Positions 8,826 through 17,208 of a DNA stretch of 64,000 nucleotides are shown in pieces; position 1 is the first letter of the stretch, and the number at the start of each line of letters is the position of its first letter. The notes below the pieces were generated by a model. It saw nothing but the letters and a program-made list of their open reading frames with translations. It was not told the DNA's origin and did no database searches. Source of the DNA: Ralstonia sp. UNC404CL21Col (lineage in GTDB: Bacteria; Pseudomonadota; Gammaproteobacteria; Burkholderiales; Burkholderiaceae); NCBI RefSeq assembly GCF_000620465.1, contig NZ_KK211140.1:124001-188000 (forward strand). The letters are read 5' to 3'. The translations under genes and the position numbers were made by a program.

Positions 8826-9907
8826 GCGGCGGATTGCGACTCGCGCTCCAGCAGCGCCAGCTTGCGCTCCACGCCCCAGCGATAACCGGAGGTGTTGCCG
8901 TCCCGGCGGATCACCCGATGGCACGGAATCGCCACCGCGATGTGATTGGCCGCGCAGGCCTGCGCGACGGCACGGACGGCCTGGGGCGCGCCGATGCGTG
9001 CGGCAATCTCGGTGTAGCTGGTGGTGCTACCGGGCGGCACTTCGCGCAGCGCCTGCCACACGCGCTCCTGAAACGCGGTGCCGCGCACGTCCAGCGGTAG
9101 GTCCAGGCCGATGGACGGCGCTTCGACAAAGCCCACCACCTTCGCCACCAGATCTTCAAAGCCCGCGTCACCACCGATGAGTTCGGCCTTCGGGAAGGTG
9201 TCCTGCAGATCGCGCGCGAGAGCGTCGGGGTCGTCGCCCATCAGGATCGCGCAGATGCCGCGATCGCTCTGCGCCACCAGGATCGAACCGAGCGAGCATT
9301 CGCCCACCGCAAAGCGGATCGTCGTCTGCACGCCGCCGGCGCGGTAGCGGCTGGCCGTCATGCCCAGCACGTTGTCCGACGCCTCGTAGAAGCGGCTGCT
9401 GGCGTTGAATCCGGCGTCGTAGATGGCCTCGGTGACGGAGCTGCCGCGCCCCAGTTGCGCGCGCAGCTTGCGGGCGCGATGCGCATCGGCGTAGGCCTTG
9501 GGCGTGAGGCCCGTGACGCTTTTGAACAGGCGATGAAAGTGATACGGGCTCAGGCCGGCGTCTTGCGCCAGCGCCTCGAGCGTGGGCGGTGTGTCGGCTG
9601 CCTCGATGCGGCGGCAGGCTTGCGCGACCAGCGCGGCTTGCTGCGCCCGGACGGTGGTCTGATCCGGGCCGGCGCGGCGGCTCGGGCGGTAACCGGCGGC
9701 TTCTGCGTCGGCGGGCGTGTCGAAGAACTCGACGTTTTCGGGGCGCGGCAGGCGCGACGGGCTGCTCGGCTGGCAATACACGCCGGTGGTCTTTACCGCA
9801 TAGACAAATTGCCCGTCGGCAGAGGCATCGCGCGCCAGCACGCGAGCCCAGCGCGGGTCATGTTCGACGGAGGTGGTGTCCGGTACGGTACGGGCGGAGG
9901 TTTGCAT
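8822..9907 (-). CDS. ada: Ada-type regulator / O6-methylguanine-DNA methyltransferase with degenerate zinc site
   Basis: Bifunctional 361-residue protein. Residues 15-80 match the Ada N-terminal domain, residues about 95-190 are an AraC-type HTH (SPYHFHRLFKSVTGLTPKAY), and the C-terminus is an O6-methylguanine methyltransferase with the PCHRV acceptor, C329. In E. coli Ada four cysteines hold zinc and one accepts methyl from phosphotriesters. Here C45 (equivalent to C38) remains, but the other three positions read S49, S76 and A79 (YCQPSS and YRPSRRA), so zinc is unlikely to bind in the classical way. An Ada-box-like site lies 66-80 bases upstream of the ATG. The gene overlaps the small Ada-like gene by four bases. 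Confidence 0.93.
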   Translation of the reverse strand: MQTSARTVPDTTSVEHDPRWARVLARDASADGQFVYAVKTTGVYCQPSSPSRLPRPENVEFFDTPADAEAAGYRPSRRAGPDQTTVRAQQAALVAQACRRIEAADTPPTLEALAQDAGLSPYHFHRLFKSVTGLTPKAYADAHRARKLRAQLGRGSSVTEAIYDAGFNASSRFYEASDNVLGMTASRYRAGGVQTTIRFAVGECSLGSILVAQSDRGICAILMGDDPDALARDLQDTFPKAELIGGDAGFEDLVAKVVGFVEAPSIGLDLPLDVRGTAFQERVWQALREVPPGSTTSYTEIAARIGAPQAVRAVAQACAANHIAVAIPCHRVIRRDGNTSGYRWGVERKLALLERESQSAA

Positions 9908-9972
9908 GGCGTCATCCAGTGGACTGCGATGACTGTACTGTAGGTGTGGCCCCCCGGCGGGACACTCCGGGT

Positions 9973-9987
9973 CTTGCGGTCAAATTC
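9973..9987 (-). promoter_or_regulatory. Ada-box-like operator upstream of ada (AAT-N6-GCAA)
   Basis: Read on the minus strand, GAATTTGACCGCAAG fits the E. coli Ada site layout AAT, six bases, GCAA. A near-identical copy occurs at 12161-12175, and the similarity extends another 12 bases downstream (ending CCGGAGTGTC). Its proximal edge lies 65 bases before the ada ATG. Confidence 0.7.
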
Positions 9988-10020
9988 GAAACGCCGCAGG
10001 CGTCACCCGCCTCTGCGCGT

Positions 10021-10671
10021 TCACGGGCGCGCGGCATTCGCGGGCACCCGCCATAAATACCAGGCCGCGATGGTTCGATATGGGCTCCACGCCAGACCAA
10101 TGGTCTCCATCTGTTTGCGTGTGGGTGTGGCATCGAGCCGCTTCAGGCGGCGGTAGCCATCGCGTACGCCGAAGTCGTCTGCGGGCAGGATGTCGGAGCG
10201 CTCCAGCGTGTAGATCAGGAGCATTTCGACCGTCCACCGGCCAACCCCGCGCAGTGTCACCAGCCGCTCGATGAGCGCTTCGTCGGGCATGGCCAGCGCC
10301 TGCTCGCGCGTGGGCACGACGCCGTCGAGCGCGGCTTGGGCGATGCCGCGAATGGTCGCCAGTTTGGTCGCAGAGAAGCCGCACGCGCGCAGCGCTGTCT
10401 CGTCCGTGTCGAGCACCTGTTGCGGCGCGGGAAACGCAGCAGCCGGATAGAGCGCGAGGAAACGGCCGAGGATGGCGTCACCCGCCTTCGCGTGCAGCTG
10501 CTGATAGGCGATGGCGCGGACCAGCGCTTCATAAGGCTCGCGCGCAGGCTTGGCGGCGTGGCCGCAGGGCCCGACGGCGGCGACATGGCGCGCCCAGTCT
10601 TCGTCCAGCGTCGCCAGAAAAGTTTCGGCTTGCCGGTAGGCGCTTTCGGACAGGTCTGCGGCGATGGTCAT
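10021..10671 (-). CDS. alkA: DNA-3-methyladenine glycosylase II (AlkA-type HhH-GPD)
   Basis: Removes alkylated purines (3-meA, 3-meG) from DNA. The protein has 216 residues and corresponds to the HhH-GPD core, lacking the N-terminal domain of E. coli AlkA as many short forms do. RAIAYQQLHAKAGDAI (about 52-67), the hairpin LVTLRGVGRWTVEMLLIYTL (about 136-155) and the catalytic Asp in ILPADDFGVRDGY are visible. It starts 15 bases after alkB, and the ada promoter region follows. It forms a unit with the 2OG oxygenase and alkB behind the distal Ada-box site. Confidence 0.93.
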   Translation of the reverse strand: MTIAADLSESAYRQAETFLATLDEDWARHVAAVGPCGHAAKPAREPYEALVRAIAYQQLHAKAGDAILGRFLALYPAAAFPAPQQVLDTDETALRACGFSATKLATIRGIAQAALDGVVPTREQALAMPDEALIERLVTLRGVGRWTVEMLLIYTLERSDILPADDFGVRDGYRRLKRLDATPTRKQMETIGLAWSPYRTIAAWYLWRVPANAARP

Positions 10672-10686
10672 GCGCGGGATTGCCGG

Positions 10687-11343
10687 TCAGCCGGCCTTGC
10701 GGAACGTGAGGTTGATGCGCTGGCTGCCCAGCGATGCGTGCGGATGGTCTTTGAGCGGCGCGACGCCGTGATAGCGCAGGCGATCCGGCCCGCCCCAGAC
10801 GACAACATCACCGTGAAACAGGGGAATGCGCTGCGCCTTGTCGGCACGGCGATGGCCGCCAAACAGGAAGACGGCCGGCATGCCGAGCGACACGGAGACG
10901 ATCGGCGCGCTGTAATCCTGCTCGTCTTTGTCCTGATGCAGCGACATGCGCGCGCCCGGCACATAGCGGTTGATGAGGCACGCGTCCGGCGTAAAGGCGG
11001 GAAAGCCTGCTTCTGCGGCGGCGTTGCGCGCCAGCCGCACGAATGCGTCGGGCAGCGGCGGCCACGGGTTTCCCGTGAGCGGGTCGAGCGTGGCATAGCG
11101 GTAGCCGCGGCGGTCCGAGGTCCAGCCGAGTTCGCCGCTGTTGGTCAGCGCGACTGACATCTCGAAGCCGCCCGGCGTGACCATGTGCCGAAACGCGGCC
11201 TGCTGCGCGATGGCGTCCACCGCCGCGATCAGGCCCGGCGCCTCCGACAGTGCAAAGCCGCGCAAGACAAACGCCGCCTCGCCGAGCGCAATGCGCGCGT
11301 CGTCAGCGGGTGAGTGATCGGCAAACAGATCGCCGGTGGTCAT
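10687..11343 (-). CDS. alkB: Alpha-ketoglutarate-dependent DNA demethylase AlkB
   Basis: AlkB oxidatively reverses 1-meA and 3-meC in DNA using Fe(II), O2 and 2-oxoglutarate. The protein has 218 residues. The iron triad is H136-x-D138 (MSLHQDKDEQD) and H193 (RYHGVAPL), and the 2OG-binding arginines are R210 and R216 (RINLTFR), in the order seen in E. coli AlkB. It lies 10 bases after the second 2OG oxygenase and 15 before alkA, so the three are very likely one transcript. Confidence 0.96.
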   Translation of the reverse strand: MTTGDLFADHSPADDARIALGEAAFVLRGFALSEAPGLIAAVDAIAQQAAFRHMVTPGGFEMSVALTNSGELGWTSDRRGYRYATLDPLTGNPWPPLPDAFVRLARNAAAEAGFPAFTPDACLINRYVPGARMSLHQDKDEQDYSAPIVSVSLGMPAVFLFGGHRRADKAQRIPLFHGDVVVWGGPDRLRYHGVAPLKDHPHASLGSQRINLTFRKAG

Positions 11344-11353
11344 GGTCGAGCCT

Positions 11354-12094
11354 CTACAGCGCGTCGTGGAAGATGATGCCCACAGTATGCCGCTGGCCCG
11401 AGCGCAGGCGGCTCACGCCGTGGCGCAGGTTCACGCGGTATGTGCCGCGCGTGCCTTGCACGGGGCGATGGTGTACCGCGAAGACCACCACATCGCCTTT
11501 GCGCAATGGCACCACCTCGGGCCGCGACTGCATCCGCGGGCGCTGCTCTGTCATGACGAACTCGCCGCCGGTGAAATCGACGCCCGGTTCCGACAAGAGG
11601 ATGGCGACCTGCAGCGGGAAGACGTGCTCGCCATAGAGGTCCTGATGCAGGCAGTTGTAGTCGCCGGGGCCGTATTGCAGGATCAGCGGCGTGGGGCGCA
11701 GCTGGCCGGCTTCGTGGCAGCGACGCAGGAAATCGGCGTGCTTGGCCGGATAGCGCACGTCGATATCCATGGCCTGGTTCCAGCGGTTGGCGATGGTCGC
11801 CAGCGGCGGATAAAGCGACGTGCGCAGTTGCGCGATGAGGTCCGGCAGCGGATACGCGAAATACTGGTATTCGCCGCGCCCGAAGCCATGGCGCTCCATC
11901 ACCACGCGCGAGCGGTATAGGCGGTCCTGCGGGTACAGCGCGGTCAGGGCGTCACAGGCATCGTTGTCCAGCAGGCTCGGCAAGACGGCGCTGCCGACAT
12001 CGTTGAGCGCGTCTTCAACGGCGTGCCAGTCGACGCCTGCTAGATCGGGACGGTGCCCCGCGCCGACATGTGCGGCGGCCGTGGAAGGCGGCAT
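11354..12094 (-). CDS. 2OG-Fe(II) oxygenase (Ada-regulon associated)
   Basis: Predicted non-heme iron dioxygenase of 246 residues. H150-x-D152 (NCLHQDLYGEHVFPLQ) supplies iron ligands. A distal histidine is in LRHGVS (H225) or VHHRP, and RHTVGIIFHDA closes the fold. The family (COG3826-like) is often found with alkylation-repair genes, but its substrate is not known to me. The start is ATG 12094, preceded by a good GAAGGAG ribosome site; the open frame upstream runs through the Ada-box region and is not coding. First gene of the alkB-alkA unit. Confidence 0.88.
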   Translation of the reverse strand: MPPSTAAAHVGAGHRPDLAGVDWHAVEDALNDVGSAVLPSLLDNDACDALTALYPQDRLYRSRVVMERHGFGRGEYQYFAYPLPDLIAQLRTSLYPPLATIANRWNQAMDIDVRYPAKHADFLRRCHEAGQLRPTPLILQYGPGDYNCLHQDLYGEHVFPLQVAILLSEPGVDFTGGEFVMTEQRPRMQSRPEVVPLRKGDVVVFAVHHRPVQGTRGTYRVNLRHGVSRLRSGQRHTVGIIFHDAL

Positions 12095-12160
12095 ATGCGC
12101 TCCTTCGGAGATGCGATATGCCAAGCCTACGCTCACCGGCGTGCGCGTGACACTCCGGAG

Positions 12161-12175
12161 CTTGCGGTCAAATTC
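12161..12175 (-). promoter_or_regulatory. Second Ada-box-like operator, upstream of the 2OG oxygenase-alkB-alkA unit
   Basis: The same GAATTTGACCGCAAG on the minus strand as at 9973-9987, followed by a similar CCGGAGTGTC. It lies 66 bases from the oxygenase ATG, nearly the same spacing as at ada. It overlaps the stop codon of the GNAT gene at 12174-12176. Confidence 0.7.
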
Positions 12176-12701
12176 AGGCCTGTGCGGCCAGGCTGGCGGG
12201 CATGGTGGTAGCGGCAAGCTTTGTGAGTGCATCGCCGGTGGCGCGGCAGATGCGCCACTCCGGCAGCACATCGGCACCCATGGCTTCGTAGAAAGCGATG
12301 GACGGCGCATTCCAGTCCAGCACGCTCCATTCGAAGCGGCCGCAGTCCCGCTCCTGCGCCAGGCGCGCCAGGTGGATCAGAAGTGCCTTGCCGATGCCCA
12401 GGCCGCGGTATTCGGGCTCCACGAACAGGTCTTCCAGATACAGGCCCGGCTTGCACAGGAAGGTCGAGAAGTTGTGGAAGAACAGCGCAAAGCCCACGGC
12501 CCGGCCGTCGACTTCCGCCAGCACCGCCTCGCAATACGGGCGCGGCCCGAACAACATCGTCGCCAGCGCTTCGGGCGTGGTCCGCACCAGGTGCGTGAGC
12601 TTTTCGTACTCAGCCAGTGCAGAGATCAGGCGAACGAGTGAGGCGCAGTCGTCCGGCGTGGCAGGGCGCAGCGTGAAGCGGGTCGCTGTGGTGGCGGTCA
12701 T
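12174..12701 (-). CDS. GNAT family N-acetyltransferase
   Basis: Predicted acetyltransferase of 175 residues. The acetyl-CoA site is [20 protein letters not shown] (motif A with RGLGIGKA), followed by [18 protein letters not shown]. This pattern is close to the spermidine/spermine-type GNAT proteins of COG0454, but the substrate is unassigned. The ATG at 12701 overlaps the miaA TGA in an ATGA arrangement, so it is translated downstream of miaA. Confidence 0.9.
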   Translation of the reverse strand: MTATTATRFTLRPATPDDCASLVRLISALAEYEKLTHLVRTTPEALATMLFGPRPYCEAVLAEVDGRAVGFALFFHNFSTFLCKPGLYLEDLFVEPEYRGLGIGKALLIHLARLAQERDCGRFEWSVLDWNAPSIAFYEAMGADVLPEWRICRATGDALTKLAATTMPASLAAQA

Positions 12702-13675
12702 TGTGATTGGGATTCCAGTGAGGTTTGGACCAGGCGCGCAACCTGCTCGACGTAATCGGATGCGAGGCAGTCGACAACGTGCCGCTCGGGCGTGCTGCGC
12801 AGCCACGTGATCTGGCGCTTGCAGAGCTGGCGCGTGGCGGCGATGCCTTGTTCGCGCAGGCCGGTCATGTCGATTTCGCCGTCGAGGTAAGCCCACGCCT
12901 GGCGATAACCGACGCAGCGGATGGACGGCAGCGTGGGCGAAAGATCGCCGCGGCGGCGCAAGGCCTCCACCTCGTCGAGCAGGCCGCCGGCGAGCATCGC
13001 GTCAAAGCGCTGTGCGATGCGCGCATGCAGCACGAGGCGGTCGGACGGTTCCAGCGCGATCGTCAGATACGGCGCAGCCGCATCGTGCTGCTGGAATGCA
13101 TTTGCGCCAACCTCGCGTGCGAGCAGGGCGGACATCGGCTGGCCCGTCAGCCGATACAGCTCCAACGCGCGCTGGATACGCTGCGCGTCGGTCGCGTGTA
13201 GTCGCGCGGCCGTCACCGGATCGACCTGCGCCAGTTTGGCGTGCAACGCCGGCCAGCCATCGCGGGCGGCTTCGGCATCGATCTCCGCGCGGATGGCGGG
13301 ATCGGCGCCGGGCAAATCGGAGAGACCTTGCGTGAGCGCCTTGTAATACAGCATCGTGCCGCCGACGATCAGCGGCAGCCGGCCGCGCGCGCGGATGGCA
13401 TCGATCAGCGCATTCGCATCGTTGGCAAACTGCGCGGCGGAATACGCATCGAGCGGATCGATGATGTCGATCAGGTGATGCGGAGCGATGGCTTGTTCTT
13501 CGGCGCTGGGCTTGGCGGTGCCGATGTCCATGCCGCGATACACCAGCGCGGAATCCATGCTGATGATCTCGACCGGCCAGCGCTCGGCCAGCTTCAATGC
13601 GGCGGCGGTCTTGCCGGAGGCGGTCGGCCCGAGCAGGCAAATCGCGCGCGGGGCGCTTGCAGCAGACGCAGTCAT
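12698..13675 (-). CDS. miaA: tRNA dimethylallyltransferase
   Basis: MiaA adds an isopentenyl group to A37 of tRNAs that read UNN codons. The protein has 325 residues. Walker A GPTASGKT is at 16-23, followed by [17 protein letters not shown], the substrate loop [22 protein letters not shown], and [20 protein letters not shown] in the C-terminal half. It starts six bases after mutL. The mutL-miaA order is widespread in proteobacteria. Confidence 0.97.
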   Translation of the reverse strand: MTASAASAPRAICLLGPTASGKTAAALKLAERWPVEIISMDSALVYRGMDIGTAKPSAEEQAIAPHHLIDIIDPLDAYSAAQFANDANALIDAIRARGRLPLIVGGTMLYYKALTQGLSDLPGADPAIRAEIDAEAARDGWPALHAKLAQVDPVTAARLHATDAQRIQRALELYRLTGQPMSALLAREVGANAFQQHDAAAPYLTIALEPSDRLVLHARIAQRFDAMLAGGLLDEVEALRRRGDLSPTLPSIRCVGYRQAWAYLDGEIDMTGLREQGIAATRQLCKRQITWLRSTPERHVVDCLASDYVEQVARLVQTSLESQSQ

Positions 13676-13681
13676 CGGAAT

Positions 13682-15589
13682 TTACTGGCCACGCAGGAAG
13701 AGCCGATCCAGGTCAGCCACGGTGAGCTGGATCCACGTCGGGCGACCGTGGTTGCATTGGTCGGCGCGTTCGGTGGCTTCCATCTGGCGCAGCAGCGCGT
13801 TCATCTCATCGAGATTCAACCTGCGGTTGGCGCGCACGGCGGAGTGGCACGCCAGCGTGGCCAGCAGTTCGTTCTGACGTTCCGCCAGCACGCGCGAGCC
13901 GCCGTAGGCCTGCAGATCGCGCAGCACGTCGCGGGCCAACGCCTGCGCATCGGCCTTCTGCAGCAGCGTCGGCACCGATCGCACGGCCAGCGTGGTCGGT
14001 GACACGGCGGAGATGTCGAAGCCCAGCAGCGTGAGCGTGTCGCGGAACTCCTCTGCGGTGCCGATCTCCACCGGGCTTGCGGCAAACGTGACCGGAATCA
14101 GCAGCGGCTGCACTTCCACGCGCCTGGCTTCCAGCGCGGTCTTGAGCTGTTCGTAGAGGATGCGTTCGTGCGCGGCATGCATGTCGACGAGCACCATGCC
14201 GCGCGTGTTCTGCGCCAGCACGTAGATGCCGTGCAGCTGAGCGACGGCAAAGCCGAGCGGGTGCACATCGTCGTCATCGGCGTGCTGCACAGCGGCCGGC
14301 TCCGCAACGGCGACAGGCGCTTGCGCAGTCGCGGTGCCGCCGTCGAACAACGTCGCGGCGCTCGGCACATCGGTCATCCAGGCGGGGCGGCCCGACGGCA
14401 TGGGCGCGCTATCGCCGCGCATCATCGACAGGTATTCCGCACGCGGCTGCGCAATGCCGAGCGACGTCTGCCGCGCGGCCATCTGGTTGATCCAGCGCGT
14501 GGTGTTGTCTGCGGGCGAGGGCGCCGTCGTGACTCCCGCAACTTCGGGCGCATCGGCAATGTCGGTGCGCAGGCTGTCGCCCTGTTCGCCGGCGTGGCGG
14601 GACAGGGCGCGTTGCACCGCGTGATAGACGAACTGGTGCACCGCGCGGCTGTCGCGGAAGCGCACCTCGATCTTGGACGGATGCACGTTGACGTCCACCG
14701 CTTCGGGCGGCAACTCCAGGCACAGCACGTAGGCGGGAAAGCGGTCGCCGTGGAGCACATCTTCGTAAGCGCTGCGCACGGCGTGCGTGAGCAGGCGATC
14801 CCGCACGAAGCGGCCGTTGACGTAGAAGAACTGGTGGTCGGCCCGGCCGCGCGACGCGGTCGGCAGGCCGGCAAAGCCGAACAGACGCAGCTCGCCGGCG
14901 GATTCTTCGAACGGCAGGCGCGCGCGGGCGAATTCGGTGCCGAGCACGGCCGCTGAGCGCGAATCCGCCTGTGTGGCGTTCCAATGTTCCAGCGGCTTGC
15001 CGTTGTGATGCACGGAGATGGCCACGTCGGGCCGCGCCAGCGCGGTGCGGCGGATCACCTCCATGCAGTGGCCCAGCTCGGTCTGCTCGGTCTTCAGGAA
15101 TTTGCGGCGCGCCGGCGTGTTGAAGTACAGATGCTGGACATCGACCGTGGTGCCGACGCCGCCCGAGGCGGGCTGCGCTCGCCCCGTTTGCGCGATGATC
15201 TGCGTGGCGTGGGCATCATTGGCGGTGCGCGACGTGAGCGTCAATTCCGCCACCGAGGCAATCGAGGCCAGCGCCTCGCCCCGGAAGCCGAGCGTCGCCA
15301 CCGATTCCAACTCTTCCAGCGAGCCGATCTTGCTCGTCGCATGCCGCATCAGCGCGACGGGCAGTTCATCGGCCGGAATGCCGCCGCCGTTGTCGGTGAT
15401 GGCAATGCGCCGCACGCCGCCTTCCTCCAGCTTGATCTGCAGATGCGTGGCACCGGCGTCCAGTGCGTTTTCCAGCAGCTCCTTGACCACGGACGCAGGC
15501 CGTTCGACCACCTCGCCGGCCGCGATCTGGCTGATCAGCTGGTCGGGAAGCGGGCGAATGGGGCGGCGGGAAGTCGAGGCGGAAGTCAT
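13682..15589 (-). CDS. mutL: DNA mismatch repair protein MutL (endonuclease type)
   Basis: MutL links mismatch recognition by MutS to strand removal. The protein has 635 residues. The GHKL ATPase has ELLENALDAGAT, ITDNGGGI and ATLGFRGEALASI in the first 110 residues. A variable linker spans about 345-430. The C-terminal dimerisation domain carries DMHAAHERILYE, matching the DxHAx2Ex4E endonuclease motif, plus ACHSAVRA and CNHGRP (metal site). It therefore looks like a nicking MutL, as expected in bacteria without MutH. The start is ATG 15589; upstream in-frame codons lack similarity. Confidence 0.96.
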   Translation of the reverse strand: MTSASTSRRPIRPLPDQLISQIAAGEVVERPASVVKELLENALDAGATHLQIKLEEGGVRRIAITDNGGGIPADELPVALMRHATSKIGSLEELESVATLGFRGEALASIASVAELTLTSRTANDAHATQIIAQTGRAQPASGGVGTTVDVQHLYFNTPARRKFLKTEQTELGHCMEVIRRTALARPDVAISVHHNGKPLEHWNATQADSRSAAVLGTEFARARLPFEESAGELRLFGFAGLPTASRGRADHQFFYVNGRFVRDRLLTHAVRSAYEDVLHGDRFPAYVLCLELPPEAVDVNVHPSKIEVRFRDSRAVHQFVYHAVQRALSRHAGEQGDSLRTDIADAPEVAGVTTAPSPADNTTRWINQMAARQTSLGIAQPRAEYLSMMRGDSAPMPSGRPAWMTDVPSAATLFDGGTATAQAPVAVAEPAAVQHADDDDVHPLGFAVAQLHGIYVLAQNTRGMVLVDMHAAHERILYEQLKTALEARRVEVQPLLIPVTFAASPVEIGTAEEFRDTLTLLGFDISAVSPTTLAVRSVPTLLQKADAQALARDVLRDLQAYGGSRVLAERQNELLATLACHSAVRANRRLNLDEMNALLRQMEATERADQCNHGRPTWIQLTVADLDRLFLRGQ

Positions 15590-15702
15590 CGCGGCATTAT
15601 AAATGTCGCGCCCTGTGCGGCGCACCGACGCAAGCCCCGCCAAGGGCTAGGGGAAATCTAAGTCACATCCGGTATCATTTCCCGCTCGTTCAGGGGGATG
15701 GT

Positions 15703-16359
15703 TTGGATATCGTGATGCAATTGGTCGACATCGTGCTGCATGTCGACAAGTCGTTGGGTTTGCTGATTCAGCAATACGGCGCGTGGGTCTACGTGCTGCT
15801 GTTCGCCATCGTGTTTGCCGAAACCGGCCTCGTGGTGCTGCCTTTTCTGCCGGGCGACACGCTGCTGTTCATTGCCGGCGCCATGTGCGCCACGGGCCAG
15901 ATGGACGCCTGGCTGCTCATCGTGCTGCTGGTGATTGCCGCCACGACGGGCAACACCGTCAACTATTTCGTCGGCTCCTGGATCGGCCCCAAGGTATTCG
16001 ACGGTCACATCCGCTTCCTCGATCACGAGGCGTTGATGAAAACGCACGGCTTCTATGAACGTCACGGCGGCAAGACGCTGGTGATGGCACGCTTCATCCC
16101 GGTGGTGCGCACGTTCGCGCCGTTTGTGGCGGGCGTGTCGAAGATGACGTTCGCGAAGTTCCAGCTCTTCAACATGATCGGCGCCGTGCTGTGGGTGGCG
16201 ATCCTGGTGCTGTCGGGCGAGGCCTTCGGTAATGTGCCCGTGATTCGCGATCACCTGAACACGATCGTGCTGATCGGCTTGGGCGCGGCGATCGTGCCGC
16301 TGGCGCTGGGCGGGCTGTGGAAGCTGCTCAAGCGCCGTCGCGGCGTGGCGCCGAAGTAG
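15703..16359 (+). CDS. DedA family inner-membrane protein
   Basis: Integral membrane protein of 218 residues with the DedA signatures ETGLVVLPFLPGDTLLFIAG (about 41-60) and ARFIPVVRTFAPFVAG (about 127-142). Other hydrophobic segments lie near 68-95, 150-172 and 180-205. Some DedA proteins are undecaprenyl-phosphate or phosphatidylethanolamine flippases; the lipid here is not determined. Start choice is uncertain. TTG 15703 has GGGGGA about 7 bases upstream; GTG 15712 and ATG 15715 are in frame. It is divergent from mutL. Confidence 0.88.
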   Translation: MDIVMQLVDIVLHVDKSLGLLIQQYGAWVYVLLFAIVFAETGLVVLPFLPGDTLLFIAGAMCATGQMDAWLLIVLLVIAATTGNTVNYFVGSWIGPKVFDGHIRFLDHEALMKTHGFYERHGGKTLVMARFIPVVRTFAPFVAGVSKMTFAKFQLFNMIGAVLWVAILVLSGEAFGNVPVIRDHLNTIVLIGLGAAIVPLALGGLWKLLKRRRGVAPK

Positions 16360-16362
16360 GCG

Positions 16363-17208
16363 TCAATTCAAGTGCTTGCTCATGGCGCGCAGCGTCGGCA
16401 TGCGCTCCTTGAGCTTGGCCGTGTCGGCTGCGTCAGGCCGGGCATCGACGTACGCTTCCAGGTCTTCCAGCGCGGGCCGGAAGCACTCCAGATTGGCGTA
16501 GGCCAACCCCCGATCGCGCACCTCCTCGATTGAATCGGGCAGCAAAATCACCAGCCGCTGCTGCACCGCCAGCAGGCGCTGCCAGCGCGATTCCTGCAGG
16601 TAGATCGCCTTCAGATTGCGCAGCATGCGCGCGATGATCTCGCGGTGCGTGGCCACTTGCAGGAACACCCCGAGCGGCACCGTGTTCGGATCTTCGATGC
16701 CTTCCTTTTCCAGGTACGGGTCGAGCATGTCCTGCAACTCTTCCTTCGACAGCGTCTGCCCCGTCAGCGGATCGAGCACAACCTCGCCCGCAGGAATGCT
16801 CATGCGCACCAGGAAGTGGTTGGGGAAAGACACGCCCTTGAGCGGCAGGCCGATCTGCTGGCCGATCTCCATCAGCAGTACGGCCAACGAGATCGGAATG
16901 CCGCGCCGGCTTTGCAGCACGGCATTCAGATAGGAGTTCTCGGGATCGTAGTAATCGTTTGCATTGGGCCCGAAGCCCAGCTCGCGATAGAAGAACTGAT
17001 TGAGCAGGCGCAGGCGCTGGATGGCCGGCGTGCCGTCGGCGATGCGGTTTTTGATCCGCGCGACGAGCACGTCAATGGCGGCCAGCTCGGCTTGCAGGTC
17101 CAGATCCGGGTACGCGTCCTGCGCAATCGACAGGGCGGTTTCTGTGAGAGGGATGCTGTCGTCGTCCGCGACCAGGGCCGAAAAATAATCGAGGACTTTA
17201 GTGGTCAT
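16363..17208 (-). CDS. SirB1 family transglutaminase-like/TPR protein
   Basis: Predicted soluble protein of 281 residues. The SirB1 N-terminal domain shows the conserved SRRGIPISLAVLLMEIGQQIG (about 118-138) and VSFPNHFLVR, followed by a tetratricopeptide-like C-terminal part (LLAVQQRLVILLPDSIEEVRDRG). Its biochemical role is unknown. The ATG overlaps the murJ TGA by one base (TGATG), indicating coupling. It is convergent with the DedA gene with only three bases between stops. Confidence 0.9.
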   Translation of the reverse strand: MTTKVLDYFSALVADDDSIPLTETALSIAQDAYPDLDLQAELAAIDVLVARIKNRIADGTPAIQRLRLLNQFFYRELGFGPNANDYYDPENSYLNAVLQSRRGIPISLAVLLMEIGQQIGLPLKGVSFPNHFLVRMSIPAGEVVLDPLTGQTLSKEELQDMLDPYLEKEGIEDPNTVPLGVFLQVATHREIIARMLRNLKAIYLQESRWQRLLAVQQRLVILLPDSIEEVRDRGLAYANLECFRPALEDLEAYVDARPDAADTAKLKERMPTLRAMSKHLN

